DNA from: Alviniconcha marisindica
Taxonomy: Eukaryota; Mollusca; Gastropoda; Provannidae
DNA length: 64,000 nucleotides
Direction: 5' to 3'
Assembly (NCBI GenBank): GCA_018857735.1
Contig: JABMCL010002105.1
Span: forward strand, 62,001-126,000
Shown here in pieces: positions 41,396 to 52,132 of the stretch. Numbering within the stretch: the stretch's first letter is position 1; each line of letters starts with the position of its first letter. The position numbers were made by a program, and so were the translations under genes. The notes beneath the pieces are model-generated. The model was given only the letters and a program-made list of their open reading frames with translations. It did not search any database and was not told the origin of the DNA.

Positions 41396-41698
41396 AGTGA
41401 GCCGGTTTGGCCTAGCGGTAAGGCGTTAGGCTAATAAGCGGAAGGACCACGGTTCGATACTGCTTCGGCTCTCCTTTCTCTCAGTTAAGAAAGGTTGTGG
41501 TTTGTGGACACTGCCTTATGACTTTGTCCATCACTTCCTACTGAAACATTAAAATGGCTCTCGTCGCTGCCCATCTTAATGCAGGAATCATTCTGGTGGT
41601 GACAGTGTAGCGATAGGTATATAATCTCCCTCTATACCCCATTCTCCCCGTCCCTAATAAGCCTCATGGTTTCTGTGGACGTTAAGCACCATGTTTAC
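41396..41698 (+). mobile_element. tRNA-derived SINE, family 2 (copy A) with target-site duplication
   Basis: The head 41398-41470 is tRNA-like: a GAGCCG/CGGCTC acceptor-stem pairing, an A-box-like tggcctagcgg and a B box ggttcgatactgc. The tail reads ctcatggtttctgtggacgt. The sequence cgacacagtca flanks it on both sides (about 41384 and 41700), a target-site duplication within the RT pseudogene. Confidence 0.82.
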
Positions 41699-41884
41699 CG
41701 ACACAGTCAGTTACCGCCCAGTACCCCTGACCAGCGTGCCCTGCCAGATACCGGAGCACGCGATGCGAATGGGCTCAGATGTCGGGCTGACATAGTAGGG
41801 ACAGACTGGAGCGTATCATCACGAGCCAGCTTATGCAGCACCTTGGAAGACCATAAAGCAGCGATTTCTGAGCCATCAGCAACA

Positions 41885-42069
41885 TAGTTCAGGAGCTGTG
41901 TGAGAGTCGAGGTGGCTGTCCTGGGATGTCCGTCCTAACGAGCCTTCTGGTTTCTGTGGACGTAAAGCTACATTGAACCATGCTTCGGCATTGGTCTCAG
42001 CTTGTCCCAAATATGTCAACCGACGTCCCAGGACATTAAGCAACACAACCGAACCGAACCGAACCGAAC
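41885..42069 (+). mobile_element. short dispersed element, family 3, with target-site duplication
   Basis: Reads gttcaggagctgtgtgagag, ctggtttctgtggacgtaaa, gtcccaggacattaagcaac and a tail of (AACCG)4. The direct repeat ccatcagcaacat occurs just before (about 41873) and just after (about 42070), so the insertion borders are visible. Confidence 0.85.
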
Positions 42070-42959
42070 CATCAGCAACATGGCTTCCGCAAGAACCGCT
42101 CATGCGAAACCCAGCTGTTTGAATTTCTGGACGAGCTTACGGCCCACGCGGAGGATGGGACAAGAGATTGACGTTGTGATGATGGACTTTGTGAAACAGG
42201 AGAGAAGGATTCACCTTGTCAAACTCCATCGGTACGGAGTCAGGAACACCCTTAACCGGTGGATCTCCAGCTTTTTCGCCAGCCGGCAGCCGGCGGTTGT
42301 GGTAGACGGCGCCAAGTCAGGCTGCATAACCCTTCATTCAGGCGTGCCCCAGGGATCAGCGACTGAGCCTGCCCTCTTAATGATCCACATCAACGACCTG
42401 GCAATGAGAGTCTCTTCCAAGACGCATCTCTTCGCAGACAAAACGATCTGTTATTGTGTAATCACAGCCTCGGAAGACCATAACTCTGCAAGCTGATCTC
42501 CAGAAGCTAGAAGAGTGGACATGCGCTTTCATCCCGACAAGTGGAGTGTCCTAACAGTTGCAAGCCGATTACTAGCAGGTACCAATCCAAGCTCCACAAC
42601 CAAGTGCTGGAGAAAATCTCTTTAACTAAAAACCTCGGCGTCACGCTATAACACACCGCTAAGTTCAACCAGCAAACTGATGCGGTTGTGGCCAAGGCAA
42701 ACAGGTCAGTGGGTTTCCTCAGGCAAACCTTGGGAATCGGGGCAACTAACATCAAGGCACAAGTTTACAACTCTCGTGCGCCTCGTCACTAAGTACTCAT
42801 GTACTGTGGAATCCTGCAGCACACAAAGACATCGACATGATGAAAGCTGTTGTGGATAACACAAGGCTGTGGACACAAGCACACGCACGCACGCACACAC
42901 ACACATCCCAATCATATTACGCTGGACAAAGCCGAGTTTTAAGTGCCGATTTTAAGAAG

Positions 42960-43200
42960 AGGCTGCCTGCGGAAAGAATTTAAATTTTTTGGCAAGTGTG
43001 TTCCAGTGTTGGAGCAATGTAAGAAAAAGAACGTTCGCCATACGTCTTAGTGTTGACAGAGGGTACGCACTGTATACATCTGCCTGCGGAAGATCGACGT
43101 TGCTTTGTGGATGACACAAGGTGATACGCACAGTCCCCGGTACTACCTAGTGTCATCCACAAACCGCAACACTCGGCAGAACATTGCTGTCTGCCAGCAG
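42960..43200 (-). pseudogene. possible LINE 3' fragment
   Basis: The minus strand reads TYGERSFSYIAPTLEHTCQK, similar to RSFSxxAPxLWN ends of ORF2 proteins. Short and degenerate. Confidence 0.4.
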
Positions 43201-46115
43201 CCCCACGTATCAAGTGACACTTCTCCCGCTATGTAGCACCAATGATTTCTTACACTTAGAACTTTTCATTTTGCTCCCTTTCGTTTTATTCATTTCAGCC
43301 ACACCCCTCTTCTCACACCAAAAACAACAAGACGAGTAATGATTAACATTCATCTCGGATATTACTGGAAGAAGAAATCAACTAGCTACATTGTCTCCCG
43401 CTGCATTGTGCGGTTCAAACAAAGACAACACTGACCACCGAGTCCAAAACATCGAACACGGTGAGCCGTAGATCTTCAAGACAAAATGGCGCGTTTTGCT
43501 TATGATCTGACTACCTCTGCTAAATCCCGAACACCTCATTCTTTTTCTTTTTTTAGCAGTACAACTAATCATGTCCAATACCTGCAAAGGAAGGAACTTG
43601 CTGTTGTTTCTCCAATCCAGCAATTTGTAGTACTACATAACCACCACAATCTGTTTATTTACACACCTAAAACTCACATTCTGACACTTTTTGTTCATAC
43701 AAATTGCCCATAAAAGACTCAAGACGAGTGAAAGCTGAGACACTCGTATTCAAAGGATTTGTTATTCATTTTTCAACATAACACAAACAGGTAGTTTCTG
43801 CAACAGGCTGCACTAAAAACTCTGCATGCCTCATCTGTGTGTGAGCATGCATGTGCGCGTGCTTGCGTGCACGCGTGTGTGTGTATGTGTATGTGTGTGT
43901 GTGTGAATCAAGAGACACAAATACCAGCTTCTCATTTTATTTTTAATCATATATATATATATCACAACTGATGAGTAAAGTGACAGTTCACAAAAAAATT
44001 CAGTGTCCGAGTTATTGTGGAATAACACTTGACTACGACTCCCAAGAAAGAACAAGATCAAGCGGGAGAGAGCTTGCATTTATCCAAACTTGTTGCAAGA
44101 AATGAAGGAATAAATGAAATATGAAAGAAAAAAAAGAAAGGGCCACGTCCAAGAAACAAATGTTTTGTGGAAATATAACAGTACTCTGAATCGTTAAGAA
44201 TGCAAAAACCATGCAAGAACATGTCCAATTATTACAGTAATTATAGAAATAGTACACAGAATACAACAACTGCCCAAAATACACTTGGCTAGCTTCTTGC
44301 ATGAGGGACCATGGGGACAGCATGCCCCACAGAAAAGCTATTAATGAATTCTAATAAATATGTCCTTCTTTCACATGCTGCAAAGGTTCCACTGACAGAC
44401 TTCCTCACCGGTACGTTCCAGCGCTGGACTGTAAACCCAGCGGCCAAGGTCAGACTCCTGAACGCCACACGGTGAAAGACTGTTTTTTAACGCTGCTGGG
44501 TCAACATCTATGCAGACTTATCAGTGCCTGTCTCCCCAAAAGATCTCTCGAGACAAAGTTTTCTTTTGATAAGAGGAGGCCTAACAGCTGGCAGCATGGA
44601 AACCCACAGATAACAGCAGCAGAAAACGATGCCTGTGGCCATTCTTAGTGGCAAAAGAACTTTATTACACAAGCCAGAGAAGACCTGTGTTATTTGAGTG
44701 TTCAACCAATGTTAGTTCTTGGATTTTAACATCCAGTCAACCGTGCAGGGTCACCTCAAGACTAAGAGCTAACATATCATACTTGTCTGTAGGTCTAATT
44801 ATGTAGCGGATTGATTAATTAACCAAGAGTAAGTTCAAGTATCAAAAATTAAGCAGCCCCAAACACATACAGCATGATTATATGCTTATATTGTATGCTT
44901 TCCACAGGATATTCAACACATGGCAACTGGCTTGGCCTCCAGAAGACACCAAATGTTTACAATCTCTGCTCAGTAAGTTTTGATTCACTAATGTGTAAAT
45001 CTGCAAATCACAAAATCTACATATTCATACATTATCTTTTTAACTTTTGATTTCATTAGGAAATAAACAAATTCATTAAGATTCCCTCATACATGACGAC
45101 CATGCAAATACTTGGTGGGCGTCAAATTCAAAGTTACTCTAGTTTCCATAATTTTACATATATATATATAAAATATAAAAGCCACGTAAGCAACAACATT
45201 TACATTTATCAAAACTGCAGTAATTAAACTGTCTTCTGTCTAACCACTCTGCCATGTCATGCTGACAAAAAAATGAGGGTAAAACTGGAAAACTGGAAAC
45301 CGAGCTTGCTTTGTATTCTGTTTGTAGTGGAGTTTGCCAACACTTGCTGTTTATGACACTTCAGCTTTATAGTAATTTACTACTCTGATAACTCAGTTAA
45401 ATGTGCAAGTGACTCATATTCAAAGTGTGTGTGTGTGTGTGTTTGGGATGGGGTGGGTTGGAAACAAATTGGTTTTCAACAAGTCAACCATTAATCATAT
45501 ACCCTCCAAGTTGCTAAAGACTTTGTGATGAGAATGCATGTCAGCTGCACAGTTCACCTCATGGACATGAAAGAAACCTACACAGACCTCCTTCCTTTCC
45601 TGTTAGAAAAGAAATAAACCTGGAAACTATGCTTGTTGTTCAGCATAATGTAATTCAAGATAAATCATAGATTTTGTTTGGTGTAAATTAGACTGTAAAA
45701 CCCTTCTTTGCTCTACAAAACCAAACACAACAAAGCAGTTTTAAACCAAACGAAACCAAAGATGACTGAACTAAAACTAAATGATTACAAATACAGCAAC
45801 TCTGGTTATGGCTTATCCCCCGGTATTACATCCTTCTGTTGCTTTGTAATTTGACATACTGAATTACAACAAAAAGGAATGTACAAAAAATCAGAATGAC
45901 TCCATTATGCAAAGTATGACTCAAAAACACATATATTACATTTATCCTATAACAAACCCCACTGCATTCAAAGCACACCACAATATGTCCTCACAATAAA
46001 GAACACCACAATATTTCCTCACAATCAGTTTTGAGCAGAAAACCTGAATCTATTCTAAATGTATTTTCTTGTTTGACTTTACAAACTTGAAATACACTGC
46101 TCTCACAAGTAGAAT
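43200..46115. other. no gene seen
   Basis: A CA/GT patch at 43850-43905, a short inverted copy of the GTTGACTGGGCGTAAAAC motif at 44727-44765 and an AT patch near 45160. Otherwise ordinary AT-rich intergenic DNA. Confidence 0.5.
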
Positions 46116-46116
46116 C

Positions 46117-46343
46117 AAAACGTGAAGAGTTAATTAGCACTTGAAAGATGTCACACAAGTACAAGCCAGAGGACGTACCTCTGGTGGAGTTTACGTACCT
46201 TGTATTTACACGTATGCCAGGTGAGAGTTACCGTAGGTGACTCACGTCTTTGTTGTACTTGTGTGATGCCTTTTGAGCACTAATTAACTCCCTTGTGTTT
46301 TGATTCTGCGTGAGCGCTCTGGGCCTGGTTCTGTTTCAGATTT
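46117..46343. repeat. foldback (MITE-like) element
   Basis: gagttaattagcacttgaaa and gatgtcacacaagtac at the left pair with gtacttgtgtgatgcctttt and gagcactaattaactc at the right. The inner region ggacgtacctctggtggagt matches 17994-18283. Confidence 0.78.
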
Positions 46344-46695
46344 CTCACAAGTAGAGCCAAAGCTCAGATGTAAGGTAACTGCTATTTAAAGGATTTGTAC
46401 CTTAGTTGCCACTAGTATCCAAAATGGGAAAATACAACTTACTGCAATTTGAAACATGTCAACAGAGACAGCCATTGTGGCCTCTTTTGTTTAACACCGA
46501 TTTAAAAAAAGCAAGAAAAAAGCATACAAACAGCATAGAAATATTTGCAGAAATTCAAGTTACAAAAACAAATGATAACCAGAAAACTTCACAAAGTCAC
46601 CTCATTTATGAACCAGACACATGTATTTTGTCCACCTCTGTTTTATGACAAGGTTTCGTATATATACATCAAATCAATGTGAGCTGGTTTTCATG

Positions 46696-46860
46696 GTTCA
46701 GGAGCTGTGTGAGAGTCGAGGTGGACGTCCTGGACTGTCCGTCCTAACGAGCCTTCTGGCTTCCATGGACGTAAAGATTTATTGCACCGTGCTTCGGCAC
46801 TGGTCATAACTTGTCCCTAATATGTCAACTGACATCTGAGGACATAAAGCATCACTTCAC
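46696..46860 (+). mobile_element. short dispersed element, family 3 (copy)
   Basis: Starts gttcaggagctgtgtgagag and ends acataaagcatcacttcac; about 160 bp in line with 41885-42069. Confidence 0.82.
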
Positions 46861-46863
46861 CCT

Positions 46864-47070
46864 CAGCTGGTTTTGCCTAATGGTAAGGTGCTTGGCTGGT
46901 AAGCAGATGCACATCAGTTCAATTCAGCTTTGGCTCTCCTTTCTCTTCAAAAGTTGTGGGTAACAGACACTGTCTTGTGACTGCTTCCCATAATTAACGA
47001 AATGTTAAAATGATTTTTTAATGCTGTCCATCTGAATGCAAAACCATTCTGGTGATAACAGTCCCTGTCA
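46864..47070 (+). mobile_element. tRNA-derived SINE, family 2 (copy B)
   Basis: Head cagctggttttgcctaatgg, then ggctctcctttctcttc, and accattctggtgataacag near the end. A diverged copy of 41396. It stands directly after a family 3 element. Confidence 0.75.
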
Positions 47071-47219
47071 GTACCGAAGATAACTGTATTAAACAAGTCT
47101 GTCACATCAAAATGATGTCATACACAAATGGTGTCAAGACCCCACTCTCATGCAGAATAAATGAAGTCATCATCCCTCTATTTCTCTCCTTCCCAGTCTC
47201 TTGTATGAGAACTCTGACC

Positions 47220-49900
47220 ATACTTTTTTTTTTTTTTTTTTTTTAAAGCTCTTTTTCACCCAGAGAACAGTTTTACACAGGTCTATGTGACAGTCAAACA
47301 CAGTTTGGCTGATCCACTAAAGCCTGATGCTTCATGCCCAGTGGACCATGAAGAGGTCCATCAGGGTGAACCCAAGTCACCAAATCACAGCAAAGATTTG
47401 GCTCCTGCTTCTAGACACGACACTGTCCACAGCAAACACAACCCAATCAAATAGTCAATAACAAACACACATCCATATTACATTTAACTCATTTATAAAC
47501 CGAAAATGTTCACTGCAAGCTAACCAGGGTGTATGTAGAACCATGCACAGCATAGCTGGTATAGCGCAGAGCTATGCAAGGGGAAAAAACACTTCCACCT
47601 TTGACTTCTTTCTTGAAATGTTCCACTGCTTTTCCACAAGATTCAGTGTGGACAACACTTTTAAAATGACAGTGGGTGAAATTAAAATGAGAAGTAGGTG
47701 GCATGGCTGCTTTTGCAGGGGGGAAAAAGCAACAAGGATTTGGTTTTGTCAGATCAATGTCAAATGACCTTTTTTTCATTGCATCCAAGGCCAAAAATGT
47801 GTGGAAGCAGGAACTGTGTCATCAGATGCCAGGAATGGAGATTTGGGGTGGAAACTGGCGAAGAGCTGAATAAATCACCCAGTAACCTTTCCCCCCCTTT
47901 AAAGCACATCCACAGTTTGCAAATATATGTTTCTTTTTAGAATTCTATGCCTGTTACTTTAGCTTTTTTCTTTTTGTTGTTGTTACTGGGGGTTTTTAAC
48001 ATTTGGATTACAATTGTAAAAAAGTACATATTCACTTTTTGGAGAGTCTGAGAGTGCTCTAAACCAAACTATCAGATGTAGAACATAAGATCAAAGATTT
48101 TCACATTTTTTATTTCATTTCATCATCTCCAAGGAAACAATTTTAGGACCAAAATAAATGTTGGAAATGTTTATGAATAATGCCACTGCATAAGAAGTTA
48201 CTTCTGTTTCCGGGCCAATTTTTCATGACAATCAGCAAAATCAGTCATTTCTGTGTCCCAAAAATCCATCATGGCGCCCTCCCAATTTTGTTTCATACTT
48301 TGTTTATTTTCATGTGGTAGAGAACTATGCACAAAAAAATGGAGGGATTTCAAGTTCAGAATGTTCTGCCATGTATCAAGGTGAAGACACAATACATCAA
48401 AGTCTAATTAACTACTATGATACATGGCTGAAGAAGTTCTGGAAAAATGATGTTGAATGAAATGAGAAAGTAGACATAAGTAAGACAGACAAAGCATGCT
48501 GACATACCCATGCCTAAAAGAGTGTACCTTCACAGTTCTGGGTTCTACTCAGACCTTCATATCTCAAGCCACAGCACCCGTACACATAATCAGAACTAGA
48601 TTTGATGTAACCCTAAAATCTGCTTAATGTCAACAGTCATTGTGATTAGTGAATGTATGAAAACTGTTTACCTGGCACAGAAGAGCTGAGAGATGGTCTG
48701 TCAATCTCTCTCTCTCCAGTTCTTTGTATAACTGGGCTTTTAATAGGCAAAGATTGTTTGTGAATGCTTTCTTCTTTTTGGGCTCATACACTGATTGATC
48801 TGTGTATTTGAATTTTATGAAAATTATTCTTTTTTAGTGACTTTTCGAAACAGACTATGGGGATTCATACCGTCATGGGCCATGTTCATCTGCCAGACCA
48901 CACTGTTAAGGTCGGCAAAGTATGATATCAAGTAGAAAACAAGATAAATCAATTGCACTGGTGTAATCATAAACAAAAACAAAACAAAAACTGGAATGTA
49001 ATATCTGGAATGATGGAATGTTTCTTAATGACTTCCAAAGGGAAGAGTCAGGAAAACACCAGCTTAAGACCTTAGTCCCAAGTCCATAATAAGTGGAAGG
49101 ATTCAATAAATCAAACACAAGATGCAACTAAGCAGTGCTTTCCTTCAACCCTTGCTATATCAGATTTTTATATGGGAAAAATGAACAGAAATGAGCAAAA
49201 CAATGACAAAATATAGTGCCAGAAAAAAGAAAACCACAACAAAACACACACACACACACACAAACAAACAAAAAACCACCACAACTTGTGACACTAAATG
49301 GCAAATAGAAACCAAAACTCCTCCCCTTCACATACACACAGCAAATGAACCGAATGATATGCATGTATATAAAAAGTTTTAATATATGCCAAACTATAAG
49401 CATTGGCATCAAGTCCTATACACCATGATGCAGCATAAAGAGGGCGTTCACAAAGCAAACTTTTGTCAGCACCAAGTTGCACTGAGAAGGAAGTCAAGCT
49501 CAGATGACAAAACAAGCACTTCACAATCTTTTCTCTACCAGTCTAAATTCAGTGGGCTGACCCTGATGGGTAGCCAAGGGAGGTGGGTAGTATGTAGTGA
49601 CATGCAATGTATCATGTCACAGAGACTCGCGGTGTACAGACATCTCACACAATAAAGAATTTCTGCGATTATTCATGACTTGCAGTTAGCCTGGAAAGAG
49701 AAAGTTTGGTCACATCTTTTTCAGTCTTTGTTCAGTACCACTTTTAACGCATAATGTGAAATCATATGAAAACTGAAGTATTTCAGCAGAAATGACTCCT
49801 AGGGAGTTTGAACATAGGTCGACTGCTGAAATCCAGTAACATATTGCTGGGTGGCTAAGTACGTAGGTGTGATGCAAGTGACAGACCAGGGCAGGCGAGT
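47220..49900. other. no gene seen
   Basis: T homopolymer at 47225-47245, a CA patch at 49245-49262. Open frames here show no family resemblance or codon bias. Confidence 0.5.
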
Positions 49901-49913
49901 AGACCATTAACCT

Positions 49914-49998
49914 GGCTGGTCATACAGTGTAATATTCACCTGACTGGTCATACAGTGTAATATTCACCTGACTGGTCATACAGTGTAATATTCACCTC
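49914..49998. repeat. 28-bp tandem repeat, three copies
   Basis: Three copies of a unit holding ctggtcatacagtgtaatat and tcacctga. Confidence 0.88.
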
Positions 49999-51147
49999 TA
50001 AAGAAATGATCATCTTCATACAGTATGGCAGCTGGTCAGATCAATCATTTGACTAGAAGCAAGTCGTCTATGTTGAACTAACCAGCAGGGAATGTTATTA
50101 TTTTGGTATATCACACATCCACACAATTCTACCATTGCTATAAATACTGTGGAAAAGTTTGCATGAAAATAGACAATCACAACACTCAAATTGGGCAGAT
50201 TTAAAGTACAAAACAGTGTAGTTGATAAACCATCAAACATCTGTTCTACCGGTTTTACAAGCCAACACTGCTTGAAAGATTTACGCAACATACATATATA
50301 TTCTCACTCATGTATTTACCCCCCCCCCCCCCCCCCCCCCCCCACCACCCCAGCCCGACAGGGATTATGTTTTAATATGCTTAGAAAATACAGAGAGGAA
50401 ACAAAATCTAAAACTGGTGGGAAAACAATTGCATGCTTCTACTTGAAGATTTGATGCCTTAGTTATTACAGTACAGTCACACACGATATAAACCAAGCAT
50501 GGAAAAGGTAATATACATTTAAAGTGGATTCTTGATCAAAATGACCTGACACTGTGTGGCTGATGTACACAACATGACACAGAACATGACAGTGAAGAGA
50601 AGCTGAATTCTACACAGTATTTCACAATAGTCACACACTTTAAAAAACTAATAAATAGAAAGTGACAATGATCAACCACCTTGATTATAGTGCAACACTG
50701 TGAACAGAGTTGATATGGACACACTGCTCTCCACATCACAGTACCCCTTGCATATTTCACACAGATGTCAGCTAGTGTGCAATTAAATGGAGTCCGCTTT
50801 TGAAACAAACATATATATTTTTCTGATTGCTAGACATTCACACACTGCTTTCAATCCACAGCAATTCTTCTGTGTCTACTGAAGAGATGCTTGTGTTCAT
50901 ACACACTTTACAATTCCCAGACTACAAATATTTCCACAGTTTTCTCAGCATAAATTCCAGCTGCAAGCTGACTTGAATCGCCATTTCTCCAGATACCAAC
51001 CACATTCTACCTTTCATGCAGCACTCTGCCATATGCAGTCCTTACAGGCAAGTCTGTATGTACATATGGTGGCGCCTGATGATTTTGTCACAACACAGTT
51101 GAGATAGACACATTTCTAAATGAAATCAAATGAAATATAATTGTCAT

Positions 51148-51153
51148 TTTATT
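51148..51153 (-). terminator. candidate poly(A) signal of the neurobeachin-like gene
   Basis: AATAAA on the minus strand about 890 bp after the stop codon, followed by a T-rich stretch. It would place the 31-bp minisatellite at 51330-51625 inside the 3' UTR. Other signals further downstream cannot be excluded. Confidence 0.35.
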
Positions 51154-51329
51154 TAGTTTTATGGACAACACATGCTCACAGAAATACAGTCCTATCATGA
51201 AAATGTACATTAAAACCAAATGATTGCAGATTAGTTGCATCTGACACTACAGCTAAATTTTCTGGCTAACCACTCTTCCAAAAGAAATCTACACATAACA
51301 ATAAATCATCCAGATAATTGTACACCGTA

Positions 51330-51625
51330 CTCTAATGCTTGTACATAATTGTACACTGCAGGCTAGCACTTGTACATCATTGTACACGGCAGGCTAGCAT
51401 CTGTATATAATTGCACACTGCAGGCTAGTGCTTGTATATACTTGTACACTGCAGGCTAGTGCTTGTATATACTTCTACACCACAGACTAGTGCTCGTACA
51501 TAATTGTACACTGCAGGCTAGCACTTGTACATACTTGTACACTGCAGGCTAGCACCTGTATATATCTGTACACTGCAGGCTCATGATTGTATATATTTGT
51601 AAACTGTAGGATTGTGCTTGTATAC
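51330..51625. repeat. 31-bp minisatellite
   Basis: Nine or ten units with cactgcaggctagcacttgt and acataattgta. The 31-bp spacing is exact over 51361, 51392, 51423 and 51454. Confidence 0.9.
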
Positions 51626-52038
51626 ATTTTGCTGGATGCTGGCCGACAACTATGGACAAAAGAAGCATCAAAGTACTTGTTGGCAGAAGACAGAATCCAA
51701 GTGCCAATCATGGAAACAGGTCACTCCCATGTGGCAAAGAAAAGTTGAATTGATTCAGATCATTGTCACATCATTCCAACAAAAATGAGAACATTCAACT
51801 ACAAAAACCTTTTGTCCTACCCACATACCACCCTAGCTCTCATCAGAATTACTCTCATAATGGCTGGTAAAGTGTTCATGTGATATGAAACGATAAATTC
51901 CTGTTATCCCATTCGGCACCAGTTTACAGGGGTTGTCTTGCAAGACCCACTATGTAGTCACAGGCATTTTGAGCCTGACATGATGTCTTTTTCTCCTGGT
52001 GTGGCTGACACGCTGGGTAGCTTGGCTGGTCAGTTGCA

Positions 52039-52132
52039 TTACGTATATCTGTCCTGGTACTCATGGTGCCACTTGTTGAAATCAATGTTGAACACCAGGA
52101 TGCAGCCCGTGGCCAGCCCCGCGATCAGAAAC
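52039..52132 (-). CDS. NBEA/LRBA: NBEA/LRBA last coding exon
   Basis: 94 nt ending TAA (52039-52041). Reads [20 protein letters not shown] then [10 protein letters not shown], matching GMASGSIVAFNIDFNRWHYE and the QNRY end of NBEA. One extra Thr follows the family's final Tyr. Confidence 0.96.

Larger units (their letters stand above)
41160..42830 (+). pseudogene. non-LTR reverse transcriptase pseudogene with nested insertions
   Basis: Segments in order: 41160-41262 (SLNPNEATGPDCVSLRILKE), 41323-41395 (EIPSDWREATK), 41699-41884 (an RPVPLTSVPCQIPEH-like patch, then ERIITSQLMQHLEDHKAAIS), 42070-42480 (HGFRKNRSCETQLFEFLDEL, VVMMDFVK, RQPAVVVDGAKSG, SGVPQGSATEPALLMIHIND, KTHLFADKT) and 42490-42830 (LGVTL, then NRSVGFLRQTLGIG). 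The FADDT active site reads FADKT. Stops and frameshifts show that it is dead. Jockey/CR1-like by motif wording. Confidence 0.85.

Noticed and set aside
41398..41470. Genuine tRNA gene
   Set aside because: A partial cloverleaf with acceptor pairing is present, but a second diverged copy has the same 3' body and this copy has a target-site duplication, so it is a SINE head.
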